A stretch of 64,000 nucleotides of DNA, from assembly GCA_944324365.1 (NCBI GenBank), contig CALUWA010000005.1:1-64000 (forward strand), in the 5' to 3' direction. The translations under genes were made by a program, and so were the position numbers. The DNA is from Candidatus Gastranaerophilales bacterium (GTDB taxonomy: Bacteria > Cyanobacteriota > Vampirovibrionia > Gastranaerophilales > Gastranaerophilaceae). Shown in pieces: positions 1 through 9,252 of the stretch (positions are counted from its first letter, which is position 1; the number at the start of each line of letters is the position of its first letter). The notes under the pieces were generated by a model. It saw only the letters and a program-made list of their open reading frames with translations, was not told the origin of the DNA and made no database searches.

Positions 1-375
1 TCAGCCACAAAATCATCTGAAGTTAATTCATCCGCATGCTCCATAGCAGGTGACACATTTGTTGCATCAGGCATTTCAGCCACAAAATCGTCTGAAGTTA
101 ATTCATCCGCATGCTCCATAGCAGGTGACACATTTGTTGCATCAGGCATTTCGGCCACAAAATCGTCTGAAGTTAATTCATCCGCATGCTCCATAGCAGG
201 TGACACATTTGTTGTATCAGGCATTTCGGCCACAAAATCGTCTGAAGTTAATTCATCCGCATGCTCCATAGCAGGTGACACATTTGTTGCATCAGGCATT
301 TCAGCCACAAAATCGTCTGAAGTTAATTCATCCGCATGCTCCATAGCAGGTGACACATTTGTTGTATCAGGCATT
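1..375. repeat. Five tandem 75-bp repeats (25 codons each)
   Basis: Units start at 1, 76, 151, 226 and 301, each 75 bp, differing by a few single bases such as tcagcc/tcggcc and gttgca/gttgta. A sixth degenerate unit follows from 376. The period is a multiple of three and the units lie in frame inside the minus-strand gene, so they encode a 25-residue protein repeat. The array may continue past the left edge. Such near-identical units are prone to copy-number change. Confidence 0.97.
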
Positions 376-2456
376 TCTTCCACAAAATCATCTGAGGTCA
401 ATTCATTAACACTAGCCTGCATTCCATGATTAGCCTCAATGCCCGGTAATTCTTCCACATACGGATCTGATTCAGTCACAGTGTTAACTTCAGGTTTCGC
501 GACAGTGTCAGGCAAAGTTGTAAATTCAGACAAATCTTTTGAGGCAGAAGTATCTTCCGTACTTGCTGACATTTGTATAGCAGAAGATCCGCCAACATTA
601 TCAAAACTGATAGTTTCAGATTCGTCTTTAATTTCAGGAGGAACATAATTTTTCACAAGATTATGAAACTCTTCCATTCCCATAGTTTCCATCTGATCTT
701 CTGTTGCAGGCGGCGGAGTAACAGCTTTAGGAATATTACCGTTTTTTATATCTTCCAATGATGTTAATTCCGTTGCTTCGCTAATCGGAGTATGCATGCC
801 GACAGCAAGCGGATGCGGAGAATGTCTGTGATCAGAATAATCACCATATCCGTCATCAGAATTTTCAAAAACCAAATCATCGCCGTAATCATTATTAGTA
901 AAACTTATTGCACCGTCGTCATTTGAATTTTCAAAAACTAAATCATCCGGATTTGAAAAAATCAAATCATCAGAGGAATTTTGGACACTGTTATCTGTTT
1001 CCTGAGCATAATCGCTAAATAATTCATTAAGACTATTATTTAAATCATCTTGCGGAGAAGCCATTTGCGGCTCTTCGTTAGCATTTACAAAATCATCTAA
1101 AGACATTTCATCCGAAGGCAAATCTCCGGAAATTTCATTTGAAGCCGGTTCCTGATTTTCATTTGCCGCAACAAAGTCATTTAATGATATCTCGTCTGAA
1201 GGTGCAGGTGCAATAGCTTCCGCAGAAGAATTTTCCGGAGCTTTATTTTCAGGCATTATGCCGCTTTCCGCAGTTTCTTCCTGCTCCTGTGCCTGTATAG
1301 CTTGTTCCGGAACATCTGTCTGCTGTTCATCCAAAGAAATATCACTAATATCTGCAGGAGCAATATTCTCTAAATTCAAGTCCTGCGGCAGCTCCGGCAT
1401 AGTTAAGTCTTTATCGGCAAATACTTGTTCTGCCATATTCTGAATGCTTGACGCCATATCAATAGCTTCTGAAACATTATTGGCAACATTTGCTGCTGCA
1501 TTTACAATGTTTGAAGTTGTATCGGCAGCTTCTTCCGCTCCGGCAAGTGCAGCACTCGCCATTGCAGTACCTGCAATTTCCGCACCGAGAACCGCCGCAC
1601 CTTTTATCATATCTTCAGAACTACCCGTATTATCTACCGGTTCTTCAACAATATCAGCTTCCGTCAACAAGTCAGTTTCGGAAGCCGCAAGCATATCATC
1701 TGCAATATCCGACGGGACTTCTTCGGAAGCAATGTCAACATTATCTTTATTAGCAGGTAATTCGAGCCCGACAATGTTTGAAGCCTGGTAAGACAACATT
1801 TCAAAATTTTCAAACTCAATAAACTCATCTCTTAAATCAGCACTGTTAACAAGGTAATTTAAAAGAGTTTTTTTATCTTCTTCGCTGACATTATGATCAG
1901 CCATTGATATCATCAAAAATTCGGCATGACTTATATCTTCTTCCGAATAATTTTTTGACTTCCCGTTTTTGAAATTTTCGATATAATTCTTTAGGTCAAC
2001 CGGGGAAGATAATTTTTCTTTTTCTATGAAATAGTATTTATCGTTAGCATTATTTTTGTTAATAAGCTTTGGCTCAAAAAATCCTAAAAATTCCGTATTA
2101 CTGTGATCTTTTGCAAGCTTAAGCACAACGTAAATATCAGGAAGGAGGTTATATTCAAAATGAGTTTTAGGGATAAAAATTTGGTTTTCATCAAATATCA
2201 CTCTCACATCAATATGGATATTTGAAAGTTCAATATCGGAAATATCAAATTCTTCAAGAATTTTTCTGACACTATGCAGATTATACGTACGCTCTTTTGA
2301 AATATTATTCTGCTCAAAATATTTCAAAAGGACACGCGCACCAAGAGCATTTATATAAGCTCTGCTTTTTACATCAGCCCTTGCAAAACTCTGCGTAAGC
2401 GCTCTTGCATCTTCTCTTTCCTGTTCATCAATTAAAATAATATTTTTATTTTCCAT
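1..2456 (-). CDS. Long acidic repeat protein, C-terminus beyond window (DUF1822-like N-terminus?)
   Basis: The reading frame is open from the ATG at 2456 to the window edge, more than 818 codons, so the C-terminus is missing. A strong AGAAGGAG ribosome site precedes the ATG. Residues about 1-240 look globular; a segment near residue 30 (SRAYINALGARVLLKYF) recalls the start of cyanobacterial DUF1822 proteins, a weak resemblance. After that come an Ala-rich stretch and a long Asp/Glu/Ser-rich region with recurring SLDDFV or SLNDFV and DDLVFENS motifs. It ends at the window edge in five perfect or near-perfect 25-residue repeats ending TSDDFVA. No signal peptide is seen. Function unknown; the low-complexity acidic tail suggests a scaffold or surface-associated role, which is inference. 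It is transcribed divergently from the next gene. Confidence 0.8.
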   Translation of the reverse strand, partial: MENKNIILIDEQEREDARALTQSFARADVKSRAYINALGARVLLKYFEQNNISKERTYNLHSVRKILEEFDISDIELSNIHIDVRVIFDENQIFIPKTHFEYNLLPDIYVVLKLAKDHSNTEFLGFFEPKLINKNNANDKYYFIEKEKLSSPVDLKNYIENFKNGKSKNYSEEDISHAEFLMISMADHNVSEEDKKTLLNYLVNSADLRDEFIEFENFEMLSYQASNIVGLELPANKDNVDIASEEVPSDIADDMLAASETDLLTEADIVEEPVDNTGSSEDMIKGAAVLGAEIAGTAMASAALAGAEEAADTTSNIVNAAANVANNVSEAIDMASSIQNMAEQVFADKDLTMPELPQDLNLENIAPADISDISLDEQQTDVPEQAIQAQEQEETAESGIMPENKAPENSSAEAIAPAPSDEISLNDFVAANENQEPASNEISGDLPSDEMSLDDFVNANEEPQMASPQDDLNNSLNELFSDYAQETDNSVQNSSDDLIFSNPDDLVFENSNDDGAISFTNNDYGDDLVFENSDDGYGDYSDHRHSPHPLAVGMHTPISEATELTSLEDIKNGNIPKAVTPPPATEDQMETMGMEEFHNLVKNYVPPEIKDESETISFDNVGGSSAIQMSASTEDTSASKDLSEFTTLPDTVAKPEVNTVTESDPYVEELPGIEANHGMQASVNELTSDDFVEEMPDTTNVSPAMEHADELTSDDFVAEMPDATNVSPAMEHADELTSDDFVAEMPDTTNVSPAMEHADELTSDDFVAEMPDATNVSPAMEHADELTSDDFVAEMPDATNVSPAMEHADELTSDDFVA

Positions 2457-2625
2457 ATCCCTATTTCTCCTTCTAATAATATAGAGTACACATAGTTTTA
2501 AATTATTCCAAAATTTTTGTAAATTTTTGTAACAATTATTGTATTTTATTCAATTTTTAGACAAAATTAAAATGTGAGTCGTTTTTTCATTAGTACATGG
2601 TGTGTAAATAAAAGGAGGTTTTTCC

Positions 2626-3108
2626 ATGAGTTTAAGTCCTATTTCGTTTAGCAGTCCAAAAGTATATTTTCGTGGTGAAGGTATTGATATCAGTGCTCCG
2701 GGCAAATTTGCAGCAGCAGAACCGGAAGGTGATAAAGTAGAAATTTCAAAAGAAGCAGAAGCCCTTGCTGATGAACCTAAAAAAAGCAGCATTGGAAAAA
2801 CAATCGGTAAAATTGCCGGTGCAATAGTTGTTCTTCTTGGAGCTTCATACGGCATGTTCAAATGGAAAGGCGACAAATGGCTTCTTCCTGAAGCTAAAGG
2901 CTTCTTTGCATGGTGCAAAAAGGCAATTGTAAAACCAGGCCAATTTATTGACGATAAAATTATTTCAAAAATAGCAAACAGAGGCTCTAAAAAAGCAAGT
3001 CAAGCTGCCGGAGAAGCAGCAGAACAAGCTACAGAACAGGCTACAGGGCAAGCTGCAGCTACTGCAGGCGAAGCTACTGAACAAGTTACAGAAGGTGTTG
3101 CAAAATAA
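2626..3108 (+). CDS. Small single-TM protein with Ala/Glu/Thr-rich tail, function unknown
   Basis: 160 residues; AAAGGAGG lies eight bases before the ATG. The N-terminus (PISFSSPKVYF) resembles leader segments I associate with lineage-restricted proteins of this group; that is a recollection only. A hydrophobic segment at about residues 60-78 (IAGAIVVLLGASYGMF) could be one membrane helix. The last 35 residues are a low-complexity AGEAAEQATEQ-type run, probably helical. No catalytic motif is visible. A bidirectional terminator follows, separating it from the convergent hemW. It is not recognised as a named family. Confidence 0.75.
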   Translation: MSLSPISFSSPKVYFRGEGIDISAPGKFAAAEPEGDKVEISKEAEALADEPKKSSIGKTIGKIAGAIVVLLGASYGMFKWKGDKWLLPEAKGFFAWCKKAIVKPGQFIDDKIISKIANRGSKKASQAAGEAAEQATEQATGQAAATAGEATEQVTEGVAK

Positions 3109-3162
3109 TTTTATTGTATTATAATAAAAGAATAAACAAACATATATGTATCAAATACAAAT

Positions 3163-3194
3163 AAGCTCCTTATAAATTTAAGGGGCTTTTTATT
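3163..3194. terminator. Bidirectional terminator between the 2626 gene and hemW
   Basis: AAGCTCCTT pairs with AAGGGGCTT (one G-U) around an 8-base loop, followed by a T-rich run on the plus strand and preceded by A-rich sequence that serves the minus strand. It sits between two convergent genes. Confidence 0.75.
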
Positions 3195-4278
3195 ATATAA
3201 AATCAGCCAATATCACATTGCTGATAAGAATTCCGGCATCCGATAACTTATATCCGGAAGAAGTTTTTATCAAATATTCGTAAGATAAATATTTCTCTAT
3301 AACCGGCTTATACATATCCTCAAAATCTATTGAAAATTTTTTATTTATTTCATTTATATCTATACCGCACATTTTTCTGAACCCGAGAAAAATCTCTTCT
3401 TCCAGCTTCTGCTGTTCAGTAAGAATAATTTCTTGGGCATGCTTTTTCGGATTTGCAATATATCCGCCGAGAGTAAGATTATTATTATATCTGACATGAC
3501 CGTCATAACCATGCGCTCCGGTGCCAAATCCATAATAGGTATTGTTATCCCAATAGTTTAAGTTATGCTTCGATTCAAAACCTTCAACGGCAAAATTACT
3601 TATTTCATAATGCACAAAATTGTTCTTTGTAAGAACATCTATTGCCTTTAAATACATATCTGCCTGAGCATCTTCATCAGGAAGATTTTCAGGCAGATGC
3701 GAATAAAAATAGCAGCCCTTATCAATTTTGAGCCCGTAAAGAGAAACATGCCGGATATCCAGACTTACAGCCTTCTCTAAATCAGCCTCAAAATCTTCAA
3801 CAGTCTGCAACGGAAGCCCGTATATAAAATCAAGACTAATATTTTCAAATCCGGCATCTTGTGCATTTTGTACACATTCCACAACCTGCTGCGGAGAATG
3901 TTTTCTGCCAATTATTTGTAATATTTCTTTATTAAAAGTCTGACAGCCGAAACTTAATCTGTTTACGCCAAGATTTTTCAAGTCCTCGAGATACTTTTTA
4001 TTAACAGTTTCCGGATTGACCTCCACGGTAAATTCTGTAGATTTTGAGATGTTCAATAAATCCGTGATTTCTTTAAAATCTTCTATTCTCAAAAGCGAGG
4101 GAGTTCCTCCGCCAAAATAGAGAGTATTTAAAACTTCACCTTTATAAAAATAATTGATTTCATCTTTCAGAGCATGAACATATTCCGGTATTTTTTCCGA
4201 CCGAGGAAAAGATACAAAAGAACAGTAATTACATTTCTGCCTGCAAAACGGGATATGAATATACACATTTTTTATCAT
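3193..4278 (-). CDS. hemW: HemW-type radical SAM protein (heme chaperone / coproporphyrinogen oxidase-like)
   Basis: 361 residues, close to the usual 370-380. The radical-SAM cluster motif CRQKCNYCSF (CxxxCxxC) is at residues 12-19 and lacks the extra cysteine of true HemN (CxxxCxxCxC), so HemW is the better call. YFGGGTPS is the SAM-binding glycine motif. HemW proteins bind heme and pass it to membrane targets; they are not the oxidase, although often annotated so. The start codon is preceded, six bases upstream, by an extended -10 (TGGTATAAT) and no ribosome site is visible, so the mRNA is probably leaderless. Confidence 0.9.
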   Translation of the reverse strand: MIKNVYIHIPFCRQKCNYCSFVSFPRSEKIPEYVHALKDEINYFYKGEVLNTLYFGGGTPSLLRIEDFKEITDLLNISKSTEFTVEVNPETVNKKYLEDLKNLGVNRLSFGCQTFNKEILQIIGRKHSPQQVVECVQNAQDAGFENISLDFIYGLPLQTVEDFEADLEKAVSLDIRHVSLYGLKIDKGCYFYSHLPENLPDEDAQADMYLKAIDVLTKNNFVHYEISNFAVEGFESKHNLNYWDNNTYYGFGTGAHGYDGHVRYNNNLTLGGYIANPKKHAQEIILTEQQKLEEEIFLGFRKMCGIDINEINKKFSIDFEDMYKPVIEKYLSYEYLIKTSSGYKLSDAGILISNVILADFI

Positions 4279-4352
4279 AAACCAATTATACCATGTAACT
4301 TGCCATCAACCGGATTATTTGCTATGATTTTTCTAAAAGGGAAGGAATGTGT

Positions 4353-5894
4353 ATGAAAAAATTTTTGGTTATTGCATCGTTAGTTTTATTTACCTCTATG
4401 CAGGTTAACGCAAAAGACGTTTGGGTTAACAATCTGCGAAGCGAATTTTTGAACAATTCAAGTGTAATTTACGCAATAAACATACGTACATTCAACGCAA
4501 AAGATAAAGACGGCAACGGAATAATAGATTTTGAAGCCGGAGAAGAAAGCGGAAACTTTATAAACGCAATAGACAGATTAGATGAATTAAAAGCCGAAGG
4601 TATTACTGCGCTGCATTTGCTGCCTGTTACTCCGGTAGGTAAAACAAAAGCATTAGGAACAGCAGGTTCTTTGTATGCCGCCGCGGGATTTGATTCACTT
4701 AACCCTCAGCTTAAAAGCAGCTCAGTTGACATTCCGCTGGAAGAACAGGCAAGAAAATTCATTCAGGCTGCACACGATAGAGGAATTTCCGTTATAATGG
4801 ATGTTCCTGCCTGCGGTTCGTATGATCTTTTCCTTCAAAGTCCGGAACTTTTTGTAAAAGACGCTTCCGGCCAGCCGGTTGTTCCTGCTGATTGGACAGA
4901 TGTAAGACTGCTGGATGCAGGGAATGAGAACAACATTAACCCTGATGTTTTAAGAGTTTACAAAAGATATGTTGATTTTGTGATGGGGCTTGGAGTTGAC
5001 GGTATAAGAGTTGACGTTGCTCATAGCAAACCTGCAAAATTTTGGAAAGAATTAATAGATTATTCAAGGAAACACGACAAAGAATTTTTATGGCTTGCAG
5101 AATCTTCCGATTCATGGAAAGATCCTGTTTCTCCAAAAGCCGTGTACACACCTTATGATAAGCTTCTTGAAGCAGGTTTTGACGGATATTACGGCAGTTA
5201 TTTTAACCTAAAAAACTGGAAAACCGCAAAAGAACTTCAGGCACAGGTTAACCTTAACCTTTCACTTGAGAAAAAACTCAAAGAACCTAAAAGTGTAATC
5301 GGAAGCTTTACCACGCATGACGAATTAAGCCCTATACTTGAAAAAGGAAGAGAATACAGCCGTATGATTATGTGGCTCAATGCTACATTACCTCTCAATT
5401 CATATTTCGTGGACGGATTTGACACGGGAGATAAGTATATTTATTTCTGGGCTAACCAAAAAGCAAAGAAAACTTATACCGATGATGAATACTATTTTGC
5501 CCACAGAGGGAAAATTGATATATTTAATTTCTCAAGAAAGCCGGGCGGAAAAGATTTCGAATTACAGAAGGAATTTATTAAAGCAAATGAGTGCAAAACC
5601 ATAGTAAAAAACATTCTTAAAGACGGAACTTTTAAATTCCTAAAAACATCCGAACCGTCTGTATTCGCTTATACCGCAACAAACAGCAGTCAGACTGTTA
5701 TCGTAATAGGGAATTTAAATTTCAGAGAATCATATAATAATGTTAAAATCTCCGTACCTAAAATTACAAAAGAAACCGCCGTTATGCCGATTGTCTTAAA
5801 AAATATACCATTTATAAATAAAGGTAAAATTGTGACGAATTTGGCAGGCGGAGAAACTCAGGTATTTATTATAGATAAATTCTCCATAAAATAA
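4353..5894 (+). CDS. Secreted GH13 (alpha-amylase family) glycosidase
   Basis: 513 residues from the second in-frame ATG at 4353, chosen because GGGAAGGA lies six bases before it. Residues 1-20 (MKKFLVIASLVLFTSMQVNA) form a signal peptide. GH13 regions: I, IMDVPACGSYD near 148-158; II, GIRVDVAHS with the nucleophile D221; III, LWLAESSD with acid/base E250; IV, FTTHDE with H322 and D323. The catalytic Asp, Glu and Asp are all present. Residues 51-62 (DKDGNGIIDFEA) read like a canonical EF-hand calcium loop where amylases usually have a looser DxNGDGxGD loop. Substrate cannot be told from sequence; alpha-glucan is likely. Confidence 0.85.
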   Translation: MKKFLVIASLVLFTSMQVNAKDVWVNNLRSEFLNNSSVIYAINIRTFNAKDKDGNGIIDFEAGEESGNFINAIDRLDELKAEGITALHLLPVTPVGKTKALGTAGSLYAAAGFDSLNPQLKSSSVDIPLEEQARKFIQAAHDRGISVIMDVPACGSYDLFLQSPELFVKDASGQPVVPADWTDVRLLDAGNENNINPDVLRVYKRYVDFVMGLGVDGIRVDVAHSKPAKFWKELIDYSRKHDKEFLWLAESSDSWKDPVSPKAVYTPYDKLLEAGFDGYYGSYFNLKNWKTAKELQAQVNLNLSLEKKLKEPKSVIGSFTTHDELSPILEKGREYSRMIMWLNATLPLNSYFVDGFDTGDKYIYFWANQKAKKTYTDDEYYFAHRGKIDIFNFSRKPGGKDFELQKEFIKANECKTIVKNILKDGTFKFLKTSEPSVFAYTATNSSQTVIVIGNLNFRESYNNVKISVPKITKETAVMPIVLKNIPFINKGKIVTNLAGGETQVFIIDKFSIK

Positions 5895-5922
5895 AACGCA
5901 AAAAAATATATTTACGCGTTTT
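5893..5922 (+). terminator. Possible weak terminator after the GH13 gene
   Basis: AAAACGC and GCGTTTT can pair around an A/T-rich loop directly after the stop codon. The stem is short, with only a few T after it. Confidence 0.35.
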
Positions 5923-5947
5923 AAAACATCCGGCAGATTATAAAGTC

Positions 5948-6958
5948 ATGACACAAACATTACAAACAAACTTCAATTTAAACCGGTATTCCTATATCAT
6001 GCCACCTGCAGCCAAACAAGAGCAAAAAACGGGTGATACGAAATCCTCTGTTCCGGATAAGAAATCACAACAAAACATGCTTTTATATTCATTGGGCGGA
6101 CTGGCTGTTCTTGGAATCACTGCGGCTATCATTAAATCACATTTGTCCGGAAACAAAGCAAATAAAAACGATAAAGGTTCAGTTAATATTGTAGAGATAA
6201 TTAAACTAAAAAACAAAATCCGGAATAATTTTGTAGAGAAAAGAGAACCCATTCGCCAAAAACTTTTTGAAGAACTTGAAAACATGAGTCCGGAATATAA
6301 ATTTAAAACAATCGGGCAAATTAATGCAATGCTGATGGAAATGCAATCCAACAGAACAAGTCTTCAAACCCGGCTAATCCAACATAAAACCGAACAAACA
6401 AAAATAATAAAACAAAAACTTGCGAACCTTGCCAAAGACAAAGAATGGCTGGAATTGAGAAAGTTAAGAAAATCCTATCTAAAAATTCTTAAAGGAAACG
6501 AACCGGCAGAACAACAACAAATTGCAGATAAAAAAATCGTACTTATTAATAATCTGCTCATAAATAAAGCATATCCGGAAGAAATTGAACGATTCAAAAC
6601 TCTTTATCAAATGGATCCTTCGGCAGCCCTTGAATTTGTGAAAAAAGACTACAAAACAATACAGGATTATAATGAGGCATTTAAAGCTGCGCAAACACTG
6701 GATATTCCTTACGGAATACCAGCAAAAGAACGCAATTTTTCACACTCGCATCCTTTAAAGCTTAGAGATGTTTTGCCTGATGAAGCCTTGTCCTGTGAAG
6801 AATGCGATCAAAAGCTTTATTATATAAATACAAAAACCGAACGGCTAAGTAATATAATGAGCGAATATAAAGAGAAAATAAAACAAATTGCCGAACAATC
6901 AAGAAATTCCGTTGATGTGAAATCTTTAAAAGCTGAAATTAAACATTTAAAAAAATAA
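5948..6958 (+). CDS. Single-TM coiled-coil-rich protein, function unknown
   Basis: 336 residues. After a polar N-terminus, residues about 44-64 (MLLYSLGGLAVLGITAAIIK) form one hydrophobic helix; there is no cleavable signal peptide. The rest is Lys/Glu-rich and mostly helical, with probable coiled coils (about 75-170 and 285-336). The topology resembles the gene at 2626: a short N-tail, one helix, then a long polar domain. The ribosome site before 5948 is poor, so the start is uncertain. No family recognised. Confidence 0.65.
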   Translation: MTQTLQTNFNLNRYSYIMPPAAKQEQKTGDTKSSVPDKKSQQNMLLYSLGGLAVLGITAAIIKSHLSGNKANKNDKGSVNIVEIIKLKNKIRNNFVEKREPIRQKLFEELENMSPEYKFKTIGQINAMLMEMQSNRTSLQTRLIQHKTEQTKIIKQKLANLAKDKEWLELRKLRKSYLKILKGNEPAEQQQIADKKIVLINNLLINKAYPEEIERFKTLYQMDPSAALEFVKKDYKTIQDYNEAFKAAQTLDIPYGIPAKERNFSHSHPLKLRDVLPDEALSCEECDQKLYYINTKTERLSNIMSEYKEKIKQIAEQSRNSVDVKSLKAEIKHLKK

Positions 6959-7010
6959 TGCATTTAAGTTTTTATTGTGCTAATATCCATATAAGAAACA
7001 GGTGGGTATT

Positions 7011-7460
7011 ATGAATATTTCACTAATAAAATTAATTACTTTAATGAGCATATTTATCGGCATTATTGCCGGCTTTTTGACACTGGTTCCTTTTATAGGC
7101 GGATGGGTGTTTTTCATTTTAATCTGTTTTGCAGCAGTAATCGAAATGGGATTTTTGCTTAAAGCCGGATTATTAAAGCTGGATTCGGCACCTGAAAGTG
7201 CAATTATCGGAAGTATTATCGGGTTTCTGTCATTTATTGGATTCTCAATAATATATATGCCGCTGGTAATAATTTTATTAAAAATATTCAAATATTACGT
7301 AAATTACGGAGTAGCACTTGCGCTGAACAATTCCAGTTTATGGATTATCATTTTGGTAACACTGTTTATGGGAATATTAAGTGCTACAATTAATGCATTT
7401 ACCGGCTTTTTGACTTACTATGTTTCCGGATTTATAGAAAATATGCAGAATAAAGAATAA
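7011..7460 (+). CDS. Small integral membrane protein, four predicted TM helices
   Basis: 149 residues from ATG 7011, which has AGGTGG seven bases upstream; a GTG at 7002 inside that site is less likely. Four hydrophobic segments are visible (about 7-28, 31-52, 64-88, 108-140), with repeated Gly-Ala-Ile-Ile patterns. It ends ten bases before mtnA and is probably cotranscribed with it. Function unknown; linkage to methionine salvage is inference from position only. Confidence 0.7.
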   Translation: MNISLIKLITLMSIFIGIIAGFLTLVPFIGGWVFFILICFAAVIEMGFLLKAGLLKLDSAPESAIIGSIIGFLSFIGFSIIYMPLVIILLKIFKYYVNYGVALALNNSSLWIIILVTLFMGILSATINAFTGFLTYYVSGFIENMQNKE

Positions 7461-7470
7461 CGGAGAAAAA

Positions 7471-8529
7471 ATGAGCGAATTTATTTCAAAAATAAGAACA
7501 ATCCAATGGATAGATAACTGTTCAAGAATGGTAGATCAAACGGTTGTGCCGTATGAATTTAAGTATGTTGATATAACAACAGGCCAGCAGATGTTTGATG
7601 CCATAAGAACTATGATAGTAAGGGGAGCCCCTGCAATCGGTATTGCCGGAGCACATGGAGTTGTTTTATATGCAATGGAACTTGCAAAAGAAAACTTATC
7701 AAGAGATGAATTCGTAAAAAAACTTCTTGAAAAAGCTGATTATATGGCAACATCCCGTCCTACGGCAGTAAATTTGATGTGGGCCGTGGAAAAACAAAAA
7801 GATATTATAAAAAACTCAAAATCAGATATTGCCGGAATAATAGAAGAACTCAAACAAAACGGTATAAAACTTGAGAACGAAGATATTGAGATAAACAAAA
7901 AAATAGGAGATTACGGTGCGGAAGTTGTTCCAAAAGGGGCCTCAATACTTACACACTGCAATGCCGGAGCTCTTGCGACAGTCGGATACGGCACGGCACT
8001 CGGAGTTGTAAGATCAGCATTTGCCAAAGATAAAACCATACAGGTTTTTGCGGATGAAACCCGCCCAAGGCAGCAGGGGGCAAGAATTACAACACTTGAA
8101 CTTACAATGGACGGCATTCCGACAACACTCATCACGGACGGAATGTGTTCATATTTTATGAAAAAAGGAATGATAGATATGGTTGTAGTCGGTGCGGACA
8201 GAATTGCTGCAAACGGTGATACCGCAAACAAAATCGGGACTTATACGGTAGCAATTGCGGCAAAATACCATAATATACCGTTTTATATTGCGGCACCGCT
8301 TTCCACAATTGACATAAGCATAAAAACAGGCGACGAAATCGTAATTGAAGAACGTTCAAGAGAAGAAGTTACACATATTAACGGCAAAATAATATGCGCC
8401 CCGGAAGTTAACGTTATCAACCCGGGATTTGACGTAACTCCTCATGAACTTATTACCGGAATAATTACGGAAAAAGGTATTTTACGCCCGGATTATAACA
8501 ATTCTATAAGAGAAGCATTTAACAAATAA
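7471..8529 (+). CDS. mtnA: Methylthioribose-1-phosphate isomerase
   Basis: 352 residues, normal length. Converts 5-methylthioribose-1-phosphate to the ribulose form in methionine salvage. Seen: the RGAPAIGIAGAHG motif near residue 51, LTHCNAGALATVGYGTA with the conserved cysteine, ETRPRQQGAR, and GADRIAANGDTANKIGT with the catalytic Asp. These separate it from eIF2B-like relatives and ribose-1,5-bisphosphate isomerase, although a paralogous role cannot be excluded. Ribosome site CGGAG at seven bases. Other salvage genes are not in the window. Confidence 0.92.
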   Translation: MSEFISKIRTIQWIDNCSRMVDQTVVPYEFKYVDITTGQQMFDAIRTMIVRGAPAIGIAGAHGVVLYAMELAKENLSRDEFVKKLLEKADYMATSRPTAVNLMWAVEKQKDIIKNSKSDIAGIIEELKQNGIKLENEDIEINKKIGDYGAEVVPKGASILTHCNAGALATVGYGTALGVVRSAFAKDKTIQVFADETRPRQQGARITTLELTMDGIPTTLITDGMCSYFMKKGMIDMVVVGADRIAANGDTANKIGTYTVAIAAKYHNIPFYIAAPLSTIDISIKTGDEIVIEERSREEVTHINGKIICAPEVNVINPGFDVTPHELITGIITEKGILRPDYNNSIREAFNK

Positions 8530-8530
8530 T

Positions 8531-9247
8531 CTAAGAACTAAGTTTTTCAATTTTGATATCAAAAATCGCTTCTACATCTGTACAGGCAAGCACATATTCT
8601 ATCCAGTCCTCGGGTTTTAAACCGCGTAACATAAGGCGCGGAATTATACCCAAAACAGGATAGCCTGTACGGAGTTCTATTGTTTTTTGAATATCTCTTA
8701 CATCATAATCAAGGCTTCTTATAGGACATTCGTTTATAATAATTCCGCGCAAATTCAGCAATTTGGAACGTATACCGCACAAATATTCAAGAATTTCATC
8801 TATAGTGGTATTTCTCAAAGATGCGACCAGAACAAGCGGGATATTCATTGCATGAATAAGTTCTTCTTCGGTAAATTTCTTTTCTATCGGGGTATCCATA
8901 TTTGAATGCCCGTTTACAAGCAGACATTCAAACTGCTGCGCGACAGCCATATAATCCTGAAATATCACATTTCTGTCCATATACAATTTTTCTTTCTCAA
9001 AAACTTCAAGACTCAATGTCCGGTTTTTATATAGATAAGAACAGTAGGTCATAATATTTTTATCCATATGCTTTATAAAAAGGAAATCCGGCGCCTGAAT
9101 ATATCCGTTTCTGAGCATAGTTCCCGTTTGGGCGGGCAGATAAACCGCAGTAGAATACCCGAGGCTCTGCATTGTCGCAGCAAGCCCGCCAGTTATAAAT
9201 GTTACGCCCGAATCGGGTTTTATTCCTGTTAAAAATATTTCTAACAT
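8531..9247 (-). CDS. BioD/AAA_26-like P-loop-fold protein with degenerate nucleotide site
   Basis: 238 residues. The N-terminus TGIKPDSGVTFITGGLA matches the dethiobiotin synthetase / phosphotransacetylase-N fold (usually GTDTGVGKT), but the P-loop Lys-Thr is replaced (SGVTF), so ATP binding is doubtful. Later LLVNGHSNM and GIIINECP match the BioD core strands. It follows the Xer recombinase gene by five bases and is probably cotranscribed. It could be a regulatory or sensory member of the family; a biotin role is unlikely with this site. Confidence 0.55.
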   Translation of the reverse strand: MLEIFLTGIKPDSGVTFITGGLAATMQSLGYSTAVYLPAQTGTMLRNGYIQAPDFLFIKHMDKNIMTYCSYLYKNRTLSLEVFEKEKLYMDRNVIFQDYMAVAQQFECLLVNGHSNMDTPIEKKFTEEELIHAMNIPLVLVASLRNTTIDEILEYLCGIRSKLLNLRGIIINECPIRSLDYDVRDIQKTIELRTGYPVLGIIPRLMLRGLKPEDWIEYVLACTDVEAIFDIKIEKLSS

Positions 9248-9252
9248 TAAGT

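Noticed and set aside
1-375. Tandem repeats as a CRISPR array
   Set aside because: The 75-bp units abut without spacers, keep the reading frame and encode a protein repeat.
439-1791. Several plus-strand open frames over the left-edge gene
   Set aside because: They are antisense shadows of the long minus-strand frame, with no ribosome sites and Ser/Ala-biased mirror composition.
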